Origin: Aquibium carbonis
GTDB taxonomy: Bacteria; Pseudomonadota; Alphaproteobacteria; Rhizobiales; Rhizobiaceae
NCBI RefSeq assembly: GCF_003970795.1
Contig: NZ_RWKW01000020.1
Span: 49,014 to 113,013, forward strand
Length of the DNA: 64,000 nucleotides
Direction of reading: 5' to 3'
Each line of letters starts with the position of its first letter. The first letter of the stretch is position 1. The notes below the pieces were generated by a model. It searched no databases and was not told the DNA's origin. It worked only from the letters and a program-made list of their open reading frames with translations. The position numbers and the translations under genes were made by a program. Shown here piece by piece: positions 8,083-17,696 of this stretch.

Positions 8083-11000
8083 ATGGCCGCTCGCCCCGGA
8101 AAGTCCATGTTCGTGCGCACGCTGTCGGCCGGCGTGGCCGCCGCCGCGCTGCTGACGGCGCAGTCGCCGGCCGTGGCCAAGGTGGGCGTTGCCGCCGCCG
8201 TCAACACCGACGCACGGGGCCGCGCGCCCGGCGGCGCGCCGCGGGTCATCTCGCTGGGCCAGACCGTCATCTTCAAGGAAGAGATTGTCACTGACGCGCG
8301 CGGGCTGGTGCAGGTGCTGCTGCTCGACGGAACCACCTTCACGGTCGGTCCCAACAGCCAGCTGACCATCGACGAGTTCGTCTACAACCCCGCGACGGGC
8401 GACGCCAAGGTGGTCGCGACCGTCGCCAAGGGCGCGTTCCGCTTCATCGGCGGCCAGACCAGCCGCCGGCCGGATGGCGCCACGATCAACACGCCGGTCG
8501 GCACCATCGGCATCCGTGGCGCCATGGTCGAAGGCCGCGTGGATTCGTCCGACCAGGCCCTGTTCTCGATGATCTTCGGCGACGAGGTCCAGTTCCGCGG
8601 CCGCGACGGCAAGCGCTCGCGCATCTACGAGCCGGGCTACACGCTGGTGGTTCGCGGCAATGGCGGCGGGCTGGACACCAATGTGCGCCGCCGCAACGAA
8701 AGCGACGCCTCCACCTTCCAGACGGCGTTGGCCGGCGGCGACGGCCAGACCGGCGGCGCCTCGGAGAAGCCCACCGACGGAACGGTGCAGAACAGCCCCG
8801 TGCCACAGTCCAATTCCAACCTTCCCAACACCGTTCCGATCCCCACGCCGCGCTCGATCGCGGTGAAGTCGAGCGGCATCGAGGAGGTGGAGACCAAGGT
8901 CTCGGACGTCGACACGCGCGCGCCCGTGGTCCCGCTCGTGACGACCACGGGGACGGTGTATTACGGCGGCCCCAGCCCGATGTCCGGCTTCAGCATCATG
9001 AGCTTCGGCGCGCCGCAGCCCTTCACCCAGGAAGTCGTGACCTTCGCCAAGACCAACAATCGGCTCGTCGCGGGCGCCAACGTCGTCAACCTCCCCGACT
9101 ACACGGGCACGCAAGGCGACGAAGGGCTCGAGGCGTTCATCGTGACCGACGGCGTCTTCAGCGGCAACACGCTGACCGGCATGGCCTATGCGGGCCGAGG
9201 CGATTTCGCCGCCTATCTGCTCGAATACGGCACCGACACGACCTACCCGTTCTACATGATCCACGGAACGGGAACGGATCTGGTGGCTGCGGCCGAGAAC
9301 CAGACGCTGAACGACATCCGCCAGTACAGCCTGACGTCGGACCCGAACGTGGGCGTGCCGTTCTTCGCGCCCACGTCCTACGGACCCGTGACCAATGCCA
9401 GCGCGACCAACTTCTATGTCGTCGAGCCGGGCGATTCCGTCACCGGCGAGTTCGAGACCTTCATGAGCTGGCTCTCGATCGAAGGCGAGGGGCTCAACCA
9501 GAAGAGCGCCGTCTTCGTGACCGCGTCGTCGAACTACGTGGACGAACTGGACGCGGACGTGCTCGGCGGATCGCGCCGCGGCAGCTACCGCTCCTCCTCC
9601 GATTCCAGTGCCGTCAACATGCGCGGCGCCATGACGACGCTGGCCGGGCCGGACGGGTCGCATTTCTTCGGGCCGAACGCGGATCATTTCGTCATCGGCT
9701 CCTCGCTCGATCCGAACCAGACGTTCTTCGATTCGTCCGTCGACTACGAGAGCGATGCAGCGTTCGGGTCGCACCATGTCGCTTCGCTGGTGGATGAAAC
9801 GCCGCAGGCCAATTATGAGCGCACGTCGCGAAACGTGGCCGGTTTCATGGCCGGCATGGCCGAGTCCTCGTCCAACCCGGACTACCCCTATGCGCTGGCC
9901 TCCACCACCGGCACGAACTTCTACATGGAACTCGACGCGGTCAACAATTCGGTCGCGGCGGTCGGCATTCTCACCGACATCTTCAACGACGCCTGGGAGG
10001 TCGAGAGCTACCTCCTGACCTTCGGCGCGGCACCCGTGAACGAACTCGACCTCGGCCCCTTCGGCGACCTGGAGACCGGCGGCCTGGGGGCGACCGGCGG
10101 AAACACCTATGTCGCCTGGGACATCTATGGCGCGGTGCAGAACAACGACCCCGGCAACACCCGCATCCTGACGGATGGCGACTTCGGCGAATACGAGGGT
10201 GAGTACGGGGGGGAGTACGGGACCGAACCGCAGGAAGTGGCCCATACCTCGTCGACCAATCCCGGCAGCTATCTGGTTTCGGGTCGCGCCGTGCCGATCG
10301 AGGGCTTTTCGCATTGCGGCGACTGCGACTTCATCGACTGGGGCTGGTGGGGCACCCGCGTCACCGTGCAGCCAGGGGAAAGTGCGGCGCTGCCCAACGG
10401 GCGAAACGACTTTGTCCACATGGGCACATGGGTCGCCGGCGACATCACGAACCCGGTCGACCTGCCGACCAACATCCGCGCCACCTACCAGGGCACCATG
10501 CTGGGCACCGTCGCCGTGCAGGTGGATCCCTACACGACGGCACAATACGTCGCCAGCGGCACGTTCGGCATGTCCTACAATTTCAACGATCGCGCCGGCG
10601 AGTTCTGGATCGACAATTTCGACGGGTATTCGCTCTACGGGCAGGCCTCCGGCAATGGTTGGGACTCTCAGGCGCTCTTCTATGCGCAGAGCGAGTATTG
10701 CGGCGAGTCGGCCTGCTTCACCATCAACGGCGCCTTCGTCAACAACGGCACCGACAAGGCGGCCGGCGTCATCGGCGACTTCACGATCGAGGACTATTAC
10801 AACGGTTATCGCGCGGTCGGCACGATCGCCGGCAAGCGCACGGGGCAGGCGGACATTCTCACGGCCCGGGTGCTGACCGCGCCCGACCTATTCGAGCCGA
10901 TCGGCAGCGCGGAAACCTTCGACGACGCCGGTCCGCGCGGCATCGTCGGTTCGACGCCGGAAAGCGACCGGAGGGTGACCTTCGACAAGACGGGCGGGAT

Positions 11001-12810
11001 GCTGATCAACAGCGCCGACGTGACCCAGCTGCCCGACGTGACAGGCATCGAGGGCGACGACGGGCTCGAGGCCATCGCCATCACGGGTATCGCGAACGAT
11101 CGCGATGTCTCCGGGACCGCCTATGCCGGCCGCGGCGATTTTGCCGCCTACTTCCTGGGCTTCGATGGCGACCCGGCCGATCCCTACCACCTGCTCACCG
11201 GCACAGCGACGCCGGTCGCCGTGGTCCAGAGCCTCAATACCGGCACCAACATTCGCGAATACACGCTGACGCAGGATCCGCTTGCCGGCATCGAGGCCCC
11301 GTTCTTCTTCGCCGACCTGTTCGGACCGATGGACAGCCAGTACCTGAGTTCGACCAACCTCTACATCGTCGAGTCGAACACGGCGGCCGACCACGGCGAA
11401 GACCAGACCAACTGGGATGCGAAGGTGTTCCAGTCCTGGATCTACATCGAGGGCAGCGGCGAGGACCAGAAGAGCGCAGCGCACCTCTACGTCACGTCGA
11501 TCGGCGTCGACCCGGACGGCGATGCCTCGCTGGGCGGTGCACGCCGGGGAAGCTTCCGCTACGACGCCTCCGCCGGCCCCGCCAACATGCGCGGCGCGGT
11601 GGTGGCGACCGAGGGCGTGAACGGAAACACCTTCTTCGGCCAGAATGCCGAGCACTTCGTCCTCGGCGGCAGCATCTCCCCGCCTGACGGCTACGCAGAC
11701 ATCCTGCTTGGCCCTGGCTATGATTATGACAACGGCGAAGGCTACCTCGCCGGCGGCTATCCCTACGCAACGCACCACGTGGCCGATCTCGTTTCGACGA
11801 CGCCGCAGGATCCGGCGGGCCGGACCTCACGCACCTACAGCGGTTTCATGTCCGGCATGGTCGAATCCAGCTATGACGGCGCCGACAACCCCTACATCGT
11901 GCTCAGCGGCATCAATCCGACCTTCGTTCTCTCGCTCGACGCGGCGACGAACAACGTTTCGGCAACGGCGGAACTCTCCGACACCGTCTACGTGCCCTAC
12001 GAATACGACAACGAAATCTATTATTACGGAGTGCTCGACGGCAACGAAGCCGTGGACGGCTATGATCTCGCGTTCGGCCCGGGACAGGGCAGCGGTGGCG
12101 GAAGCGCCTTCGTCGATGACAACGTCTTCGGCGCGGCCCAAAATGGCGACAACGAAAACACACGGCTCCGGACGTCCGACGAACAGAATCTGCCCAACAA
12201 GGCTGGCGACAATCCCGGCAGCTACATCGTGTCCGGCCGCGCCAACCCGATCGACGGCTACGCCCACTGCACGGAATGCACCTTCCTCGACTGGGGCTGG
12301 TGGGGAACGCGCGTGCGCACCGACTACGACGACGGTGAAACCACGACCACCCGCTCCGACCATGTCCACATGGGCACCTGGGTGGCGGGCGACATCACCA
12401 ACCCGGCGGACATGCCGACGGGCATCGTGGGCACCTATGCAGGAACGGCGCTCGGCAACGTGTCGCGCGACACGGATAGTGGCACGGTCAAGTACATCGC
12501 GTCGGGCAGCATGAACATGACGTTCGACTTCGACGACCGCAGGGGCACCCTGAACATCAGCAATTTCGACGGCATGAACCTGTTTTCGGAAGTGAGCGAC
12601 GTCTCGACGGGCAATCAGGCGCTGTTTGCGGGATCGATGCACGATTACGGCAACAACGTGAACGGCGGCATCAGCGGCGCCTTCGTCAACAACGGGTCCA
12701 TCAAGGCGGGCGGCGTGATCGGCAACTTCGGCATCGCCGGCGACGGGGTGCTTGCCACCGGCACCATCGCCGGCGTCCAGACCGGCACGTCGCCATCGCT
12801 CGGACACTGA
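8083..12810 (+). CDS. Giant secreted FecR-domain protein with two tandem TbpB-like modules
   Basis: 1575 residues. The ATG at 8083 begins a signal peptide (TLSAGVAAAALLTAQSPAVA) with no lipobox Cys. About residues 55-165 form a FecR domain (ISLGQTVIFKEEIVTD, LLLDGTTFTVGPNSQLTID, INTPVGTIGIRG). After a Pro/Ser-rich linker come two homologous halves (about 325-922 and 968-1571). Each starts LPD.TG..GD.GLEA and AYAGRGDFAAY, contains HCxxCxFxDWGWWGTRV and HMGTWVAGDITNP, and ends in a barrel-like FVNNG..KA.GVIG.F, then GTIAG. The ends resemble the TbpB/lipocalin-like barrels recognised by Slam translocons. It lies 2 bases after the Slam-like gene and is followed by a CHASE2 cyclase. Ligand unknown; heme, metal or surface sensing are all possible. 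Confidence 0.78.
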   Translation: MAARPGKSMFVRTLSAGVAAAALLTAQSPAVAKVGVAAAVNTDARGRAPGGAPRVISLGQTVIFKEEIVTDARGLVQVLLLDGTTFTVGPNSQLTIDEFVYNPATGDAKVVATVAKGAFRFIGGQTSRRPDGATINTPVGTIGIRGAMVEGRVDSSDQALFSMIFGDEVQFRGRDGKRSRIYEPGYTLVVRGNGGGLDTNVRRRNESDASTFQTALAGGDGQTGGASEKPTDGTVQNSPVPQSNSNLPNTVPIPTPRSIAVKSSGIEEVETKVSDVDTRAPVVPLVTTTGTVYYGGPSPMSGFSIMSFGAPQPFTQEVVTFAKTNNRLVAGANVVNLPDYTGTQGDEGLEAFIVTDGVFSGNTLTGMAYAGRGDFAAYLLEYGTDTTYPFYMIHGTGTDLVAAAENQTLNDIRQYSLTSDPNVGVPFFAPTSYGPVTNASATNFYVVEPGDSVTGEFETFMSWLSIEGEGLNQKSAVFVTASSNYVDELDADVLGGSRRGSYRSSSDSSAVNMRGAMTTLAGPDGSHFFGPNADHFVIGSSLDPNQTFFDSSVDYESDAAFGSHHVASLVDETPQANYERTSRNVAGFMAGMAESSSNPDYPYALASTTGTNFYMELDAVNNSVAAVGILTDIFNDAWEVESYLLTFGAAPVNELDLGPFGDLETGGLGATGGNTYVAWDIYGAVQNNDPGNTRILTDGDFGEYEGEYGGEYGTEPQEVAHTSSTNPGSYLVSGRAVPIEGFSHCGDCDFIDWGWWGTRVTVQPGESAALPNGRNDFVHMGTWVAGDITNPVDLPTNIRATYQGTMLGTVAVQVDPYTTAQYVASGTFGMSYNFNDRAGEFWIDNFDGYSLYGQASGNGWDSQALFYAQSEYCGESACFTINGAFVNNGTDKAAGVIGDFTIEDYYNGYRAVGTIAGKRTGQADILTARVLTAPDLFEPIGSAETFDDAGPRGIVGSTPESDRRVTFDKTGGMLINSADVTQLPDVTGIEGDDGLEAIAITGIANDRDVSGTAYAGRGDFAAYFLGFDGDPADPYHLLTGTATPVAVVQSLNTGTNIREYTLTQDPLAGIEAPFFFADLFGPMDSQYLSSTNLYIVESNTAADHGEDQTNWDAKVFQSWIYIEGSGEDQKSAAHLYVTSIGVDPDGDASLGGARRGSFRYDASAGPANMRGAVVATEGVNGNTFFGQNAEHFVLGGSISPPDGYADILLGPGYDYDNGEGYLAGGYPYATHHVADLVSTTPQDPAGRTSRTYSGFMSGMVESSYDGADNPYIVLSGINPTFVLSLDAATNNVSATAELSDTVYVPYEYDNEIYYYGVLDGNEAVDGYDLAFGPGQGSGGGSAFVDDNVFGAAQNGDNENTRLRTSDEQNLPNKAGDNPGSYIVSGRANPIDGYAHCTECTFLDWGWWGTRVRTDYDDGETTTTRSDHVHMGTWVAGDITNPADMPTGIVGTYAGTALGNVSRDTDSGTVKYIASGSMNMTFDFDDRRGTLNISNFDGMNLFSEVSDVSTGNQALFAGSMHDYGNNVNGGISGAFVNNGSIKAGGVIGNFGIAGDGVLATGTIAGVQTGTSPSLGH
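9057..12795 (+). repeat. Internal tandem duplication of about 600 codons in the FecR-domain gene
   Basis: Two protein modules, approximately 9057-10850 and 10984-12795, share the same ordered motifs: VNLPDYTG / TQLPDVTG, YAGRGDFAAY, FYVVEPGDS / LYIVESNTA, NQKSAVFVT / DQKSAAHLY, GGSRRGSYR / GGARRGSFR, FFGPNADHFV / FFGQNAEHFV, HCGDC / HCTEC with WGWWGTRV, and the terminal barrel strands. Divergence is substantial, so the duplication is old. Confidence 0.85.
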
Positions 12811-12892
12811 CAGTTCCCGTCGTGTCGCGCCCGACGTCGCCGAACCAGGTCGCGCGCCGCCGAAGCGAGACGCCGGGGCGGGCAAGGCGCAC

Positions 12893-15118
12893 GTGACCAA
12901 CCTCGCCAAGAGCCTCGGCAATGCCTTGCGACGCTATCGGCGCACGTCCATCTGGGCGTCCGGCGTTCTGTCCGCCCTGTTCGTGATCCTGGCCGCCTTC
13001 TCGCCCCTCAGCCCGGTCGACCGGCTCAATGCCATGGTCTTCGACGGCTATCAGGCGCTGAAGCCGAGGCCGCTGGCCGGCAGCCCCATCACCGTCATCG
13101 ACATCGACGACGCGAGCATCGGCGAGCTTGGCCAATGGCCCTGGCCGCGCACGGTTCTGGCGCGCATCATCGGCAACATGACCGAGATGGGCGCCGCCGC
13201 CATCGGCCTCGACATGCTGCTGGCCGAGCCGGATCGCACCTCGCCGGTGCTGGCGCTCCAGGAACTGCGACGCCAGGGCTTCCAGATCGTCGAGCCGGAC
13301 CAGGGCGCGGTCCTCGACAATGACGCCTATCTGGCCGACGTTTTCGCCCTGTCTCCCGTCGTCGCCGGCCTGGCGCTCGCCGAGACCACCCGCACGCCGC
13401 CGCCCGACCCCAAGGCCGGATTCGGATTCGGCGGCACGAGCCCGGTCGACTACCTGCCGGGATATCTGGGCAGCGTGCGCAACCTGCCGGCGCTTGATGC
13501 GGCGGCGCCCGGCATCGGCCTGATCAACTTCCCGCCCGCCCGCGACGGCGTCGTGCGGCAGATACCGCTGGTCGCCCGCTTCGACACCAGGCTCTACCCG
13601 GCGCTCTCGATGGAACTGCTGCGCATGGCGCAGGGCGCGTCGACCTATGTGATCCGCAGCACCGGGGCCCATGGCGAGCAGGACACCGGGCTGCCGGGCA
13701 TGATCGCGATCAAGAACGGCCACTACGAGGTTCCGACCGGGCCGGACGCCACCATGTGGGTCTATTTTTCCGGCCAGCCCGTCGCCAACATCGTCCCCGC
13801 CGCCAGCCTGGCGAGCGAGAGCGTGGACCCGGCGCTGGAAGACGTCATCGCCGGCCACATCGTGCTGATCGGCACCTCCGCCATCGGCCTGCGCGACCTC
13901 GTCTCCACGCCGCTCGCGTCGGGCGTGCCGGGCGTGCTCGTCCATGCCGAGATCATCGACCAGATCCTGGGCGGCAGCTTTCTCAGCCGGCCCGACTGGG
14001 CGGTGGGCGCCGAGGTGGCGCTCGCCATCGTGCTGACCCTGCTGGTGCTCGCCTTCCTGCCGTCGCTGCCGGCACTTGCCAACGCGCTCGTGGCGACGGC
14101 CGCGATCGCGATCGCGGTCGTCACGGGCTGGCTCGCCTTTGCCTGGTACAACCTGCTGCTCTCGCCCATCCTGCCCGCCCAGAGCAGCCTGCTGGCCTAT
14201 GGCATCGCGTCGGGCGTGCGGCTGCTCGTCAGCGAAAGCGAACGGCGCTACATCCGCTCCGCCTTCAGCCACTATCTGGCGCCGTCCATGGTCGAGAAAC
14301 TGATGGACAATCCGCAAAGCCTGGTGCTCGGGGGCGAAAACAAGGAGCTGACGCTGCTCTTCGCCGACATTCGCGGCTTCACCACACTGTCGGAAAAACT
14401 CGGCGCCAACGAGCTCACCGAGTTTCTCAACAACTACCTCACCCCCATGACCGACGTGCTGATGGAGCGCGGCGCGACCATCGACAAGTACATGGGCGAC
14501 GGCATCATGGCATTCTGGAACGCGCCCCTCGACGTTCCGGACCACCGGCGCAAGGCCTGCGAAAGCGTCTTGGCCATGCAGGCCGCGCTCGTTCGCTTCA
14601 ACAGCGAGCACGGCACGGATATCGGCGTCGGCGTCGGCCTCAATTCGGGCATCTGCTGCGTCGGCAATCTCGGCTCGCGGCAGCGGTTCGACTACTCGGC
14701 GATCGGCGACCCGGTGAACGTCGCCGCGCGTATCGAGGGCATGACGAAGCAGTATGGCCTGTCGAACCTGATCTCGGGCAGCACCGCCGAGGGCATGGAC
14801 GATTTCGCCCTTCTGGAGGTCGACCGGGTGAAACTCGTCGGGCGGGCCGAGCCGACGCCGGTCTTCACCCTGCTCGGCCATCGCGACGTGAAGGAAAGCG
14901 CCACGTTCCAGGCGCTGAAGGCGCGGCACGACCGATTCCTGGCCCACTACCGCGCGCTCGACTTCGACGCGACGGAAGCCGCGCTCGACGCCTTCGACGC
15001 GGATTCGCCGCCCGAACTGGCGAAGCTCTACAAGATCATGCGCGGACGCCTGGCCGTGCTGCGGGCCGACCCGCCGCCTCCCGGCTGGGACGGCACCTTC
15101 ACCGCGCGGGAAAAATAG
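12893..15118 (+). CDS. CHASE2-domain membrane adenylate cyclase
   Basis: 741 residues from a GTG at 12893 (AAGG 5 bases upstream). An earlier in-frame ATG at 12752 would overlap the FecR gene and adds only a low-complexity leader. A first membrane segment (about 18-38) is followed by an extracytoplasmic CHASE2 sensor (about 45-340, with ITVIDIDDASIGELGQWPWPR and GLDMLLAEPDR). Three closely packed membrane helices come next (about 369-440), then a class III cyclase (about 480-665). Catalytic signatures: FADIRGFTTLS, IDKYMGDGIMAFW, DYSAIGDPVNVAARIE; the Lys/Asp pair predicts ATP. CHASE2 cyclases often neighbour FecR-domain proteins, as here, suggesting that the sensor reads the state of the secreted protein or its ligand. 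Confidence 0.92.
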   Translation: MTNLAKSLGNALRRYRRTSIWASGVLSALFVILAAFSPLSPVDRLNAMVFDGYQALKPRPLAGSPITVIDIDDASIGELGQWPWPRTVLARIIGNMTEMGAAAIGLDMLLAEPDRTSPVLALQELRRQGFQIVEPDQGAVLDNDAYLADVFALSPVVAGLALAETTRTPPPDPKAGFGFGGTSPVDYLPGYLGSVRNLPALDAAAPGIGLINFPPARDGVVRQIPLVARFDTRLYPALSMELLRMAQGASTYVIRSTGAHGEQDTGLPGMIAIKNGHYEVPTGPDATMWVYFSGQPVANIVPAASLASESVDPALEDVIAGHIVLIGTSAIGLRDLVSTPLASGVPGVLVHAEIIDQILGGSFLSRPDWAVGAEVALAIVLTLLVLAFLPSLPALANALVATAAIAIAVVTGWLAFAWYNLLLSPILPAQSSLLAYGIASGVRLLVSESERRYIRSAFSHYLAPSMVEKLMDNPQSLVLGGENKELTLLFADIRGFTTLSEKLGANELTEFLNNYLTPMTDVLMERGATIDKYMGDGIMAFWNAPLDVPDHRRKACESVLAMQAALVRFNSEHGTDIGVGVGLNSGICCVGNLGSRQRFDYSAIGDPVNVAARIEGMTKQYGLSNLISGSTAEGMDDFALLEVDRVKLVGRAEPTPVFTLLGHRDVKESATFQALKARHDRFLAHYRALDFDATEAALDAFDADSPPELAKLYKIMRGRLAVLRADPPPPGWDGTFTAREK

Positions 15119-15236
15119 CGCCCGCCGACCGGGTGCCCGGCTCCGGCAGGAACCTCGCCCCCCTCCCCCGCGTTGGCAAGCACGCAATCCCAAGGCTACA
15201 ATCGGCCCGGATCGAACGTTTGCGAGGAGGATTCGG

Positions 15237-15602
15237 GTGGACGAACACGCCGTCATCGTCGAATACGAGACCGAGGAAGGACGCGCCGACGAACTTCGCG
15301 CGCTGCTGACCGACCACGCGCGGCGCACGCTCGAGGAAGAACAGGGCTGCTTGCGGTTCGAGGTGCTGGAGCCCATCGAGCGTGGCGGGGAGGCCGTCCG
15401 GAACCGTCTCATGGTCCAGGAAACCTACGCCTCGGCCCTCGCCCTGTCGCAGCATGAGCAGAACCCGCGCCTGGAACGCGTACGCGCCGCCATGGCGCCG
15501 CTGGTCAAGTCCCGTCGCCTGGTGCTGGCACGCGTGATCGACCATCGTCCGGCCGAGGAGGGCATCCGCCCGGAGAATCTGACCGCCGCGAACGACGATT
15601 GA
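15237..15602 (+). CDS. Antibiotic biosynthesis monooxygenase (ABM/YgiN-like) domain protein
   Basis: 121 residues from a GTG with GAGGAGG six bases upstream. The short ferredoxin-like fold is recognisable: AVIVEYETEEGRADELRALL, EEQGCLRFEVLEP, a middle strand LMVQETYASALALSQHEQNP, and the helix LERVRAAMAPLV. ABM proteins are small dimeric oxidases or quinol-related enzymes; many are of unknown role. It is alone between the cyclase and the convergent merR-ihfA operon, and nothing nearby defines a substrate. Confidence 0.8.
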   Translation: MDEHAVIVEYETEEGRADELRALLTDHARRTLEEEQGCLRFEVLEPIERGGEAVRNRLMVQETYASALALSQHEQNPRLERVRAAMAPLVKSRRLVLARVIDHRPAEEGIRPENLTAANDD

Positions 15603-15617
15603 CGGGCGCGAGGCAGG

Positions 15618-15634
15618 GGCGCCCGCCGGGCGCC
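15618..15634. terminator. Hairpin between convergent ABM and merR genes
   Basis: GGCGCCCG/CGGGCGCC arms flank a single base in the 33-base gap between the two stop codons. A stable GC hairpin here could stop transcription from both sides, but there is no T-run, so this is tentative. Confidence 0.4.
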
Positions 15635-15635
15635 G

Positions 15636-16178
15636 TCATCGCACCTGGTCGAGCAGGCGCTTGCATTCGAGCAGGTCGAACAGCGCTTCCTGCAGCAGCG
15701 CCCGATTGTCGCGCGTGAGCCTTCCGCCATCCGGCGGCACCGCTCCGTCCTCCTCCGCCTTGCCGAGACCGAAGAACCGGCGGCTCGGGCGGGCCTTGGC
15801 TTCGCCGACCAGGGTCTCGTCTTCCGCGCCGCGCGGCGGCGCGCTGACCGTTGGCGGCGTGGCGGGCTGCTGCTTGCGCTGTGCAATGAGGTCGGCGGCA
15901 GCCATGTCCCCGGCGCCGATCGCCGCGACGAACTGGTTTCCATTCTCCTTGAGAAGCTTCTGGACGCCCTTGATCGTGTAGCCCTGATCGTAGAGCATGC
16001 TCTTGATGCCCTTGATCAGGTCGACGTCCTGGGGTCGATAGTAGCGCCGTCCGCCGCCGCGCTTCAGCGGCTTGATCTGCGTGAAGCGCGTTTCCCAGAA
16101 GCGCAGGACATGCTGCGGCAGGTCGAGATCTTCGGCCACCTCGCTGATGGTCCGGAAGGCGTCCGGGCTCTTGTCCAT
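15636..16178 (-). CDS. MerR family regulator of the ihfA operon type
   Basis: 180 residues. The N-terminal MerR helix-turn-helix is clear ([24 protein letters not shown], then [19 protein letters not shown]). It lacks a typical metal-binding cysteine C-terminus; residues about 95-150 are a Pro/Ala-rich linker and the end is helical. This is the MerR-like protein found immediately downstream of ihfA across alphaproteobacteria, with no well-established inducer. It is the last gene of the minus-strand plsX-fabH-ihfA cluster, 113 bases after ihfA. Confidence 0.88.
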   Translation of the reverse strand: MDKSPDAFRTISEVAEDLDLPQHVLRFWETRFTQIKPLKRGGGRRYYRPQDVDLIKGIKSMLYDQGYTIKGVQKLLKENGNQFVAAIGAGDMAAADLIAQRKQQPATPPTVSAPPRGAEDETLVGEAKARPSRRFFGLGKAEEDGAVPPDGGRLTRDNRALLQEALFDLLECKRLLDQVR

Positions 16179-16291
16179 GTCTTGGGCTCTCTTTGCGATT
16201 CGCCGCCCATTTCATCTGGTTGGGCCAGCCTATTCAAGAGCGCGCAGGAGGATGCGACCAGCCGGCGCCGGGAGAGCGCTGCCGCCTGGCT

Positions 16292-16609
16292 TCAGGCCTT
16301 GCCCTTGGCCTTCTTGTGCGTTTCCAGAATGCGGTTCTTCAGCACGTTGGAGGCCTTGAAGGTCATGACCTTGCGGGGCAGGATCGGCACTTCCTGACCC
16401 GTCTTGGGGTTGCGGCCGATCCGCTCGTTCTTCTCGCGCACATGGAACGTGGCGAAGGAGGAAAGCTTGACGGTCTCGCCCGCGACGATCGCCGTGCAGA
16501 TCTCGTCGAGCACCATTTCGACGAGCTGCGCCGATTCCGTTCGCGACAAGCCGACTTTCCGATACACGGACTCGGCGAGGTCGGCGCGCGTCAGAGTCTT
16601 ACCCCCCAT
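16292..16609 (-). CDS. ihfA: Integration host factor alpha subunit
   Basis: 105 residues, usual length. IHF is a heterodimeric DNA-bending protein needed for recombination, replication and sigma-54 promoters. The family is identified by [21 protein letters not shown], the beta-arm region with [12 protein letters not shown] (containing the Pro that intercalates into DNA) and RKVMTFKAS. It sits between fabH and merR on the minus strand. The 106 bases upstream include AT-rich sequence (16626-16650), so it may have its own promoter in addition to readthrough from fabH. Confidence 0.95.
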   Translation of the reverse strand: MGGKTLTRADLAESVYRKVGLSRTESAQLVEMVLDEICTAIVAGETVKLSSFATFHVREKNERIGRNPKTGQEVPILPRKVMTFKASNVLKNRILETHKKAKGKA

Positions 16610-16715
16610 CGGATCGTCCCAATCTGAAGAAAAAATTGTAGGTATTCAATGGGCATAGGTTAGGAAATCGCACCGGCGCGGTCAAGGCTACGCAGGTCTG
16701 ACTCGCCGTTTGATT

Positions 16716-17687
16716 CTACCAGCGAATCAGGACCGCGCCCCACGTAAATCCACCGCCCATGGCTTCCAGCAACACCAGATCGCCGCGCTTGATCCGGCCG
16801 TCCGCGACCGCCACCGACAGCGCCAGCGGAACGGACGCCGCCGAGGTGTTGCCATGCAGGTCGACGGTCACGACCACCTTCTCCTCGGCGATGCCGAGCT
16901 TCTTGGCCGACGCGTCGATGATCCGCTTGTTGGCCTGGTGGGGCACGAACCAGTCGAGGTCGTCGGCGGTTATCCCGGCCGTCGCGAAGGTGGCTTCGAT
17001 CACGTCGGTGATCATGCCGACCGCATGCTTGAAGACCTCGCGGCCCTCCATGCGAAGATGCCCGACGGTCTGGGTGGTGGATGGTCCGCCATCGACATAG
17101 AGCTTCATCTTGTGCGTCCCGTCCGAACGCAGGCTGGCCGCCAGGATGCCGCGATCCGCAAGCCCGCCCTCGCCTTCCGCCGCCTCGAGCACCAGCGCGC
17201 CCGCGCCATCGCCGAAGAGAACGCAGGTGGAACGGTCGGACCAGTCGAGAAGGCGCGAGAAGGTCTCGGCGCCGATCACCAGAACGCGCTTCGCAAGGCC
17301 GCCGCGAAGGTAGAGATCGGCCGTCGTCACCGCATAGACGAAGCCGCTGCACACCGCCTGCAGATCGAAGGCGAAGCCGTGGCGCATGCCGAGCCGTTCC
17401 TGGATCTCGACCGATGTCGCCGGGAACGTGTGATTGGGCGTCGACGTCGCCAGAACGATCAGGTCGATGTCGTCGACCGTGAGCCCGGCCGCGTCGAGGG
17501 CGGCCCGGGCGGCGGCTTCTCCGAGCGAAGCGGTCGTCTCGTCGTCGGCGGCGATATGGCGCTGCCGGATGCCGGTCCTCTGGACGATCCAGGCGTCCGA
17601 CGTCTCCAGCACGCCTTCGAAGTCGGCATTGCGCATGATGCGCCGAGGCAAGGCAGAGCCGATGCCGCGGACCACAGAACGAATCAT
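16716..17687 (-). CDS. fabH: Beta-ketoacyl-ACP synthase III
   Basis: 323 residues. FabH condenses acetyl-CoA with malonyl-ACP to start type II fatty acid synthesis. The catalytic triad is visible: Cys113 in LQAVCSGF, His250 in VPHQANKR and Asn280 in HGNTSAAS; the C-terminal [13 protein letters not shown] is also typical. It is 9 bases downstream of plsX on the same strand, and plsX-fabH is the conserved order linking phospholipid and fatty acid synthesis. Confidence 0.97.
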   Translation of the reverse strand: MIRSVVRGIGSALPRRIMRNADFEGVLETSDAWIVQRTGIRQRHIAADDETTASLGEAAARAALDAAGLTVDDIDLIVLATSTPNHTFPATSVEIQERLGMRHGFAFDLQAVCSGFVYAVTTADLYLRGGLAKRVLVIGAETFSRLLDWSDRSTCVLFGDGAGALVLEAAEGEGGLADRGILAASLRSDGTHKMKLYVDGGPSTTQTVGHLRMEGREVFKHAVGMITDVIEATFATAGITADDLDWFVPHQANKRIIDASAKKLGIAEEKVVVTVDLHGNTSAASVPLALSVAVADGRIKRGDLVLLEAMGGGFTWGAVLIRW

Positions 17688-17696
17688 TTCCTGCCC

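Noticed and set aside
16179..16291. A tRNA gene between ihfA and merR
   Set aside because: No cloverleaf with a T-arm GTTCGA-type sequence could be formed.
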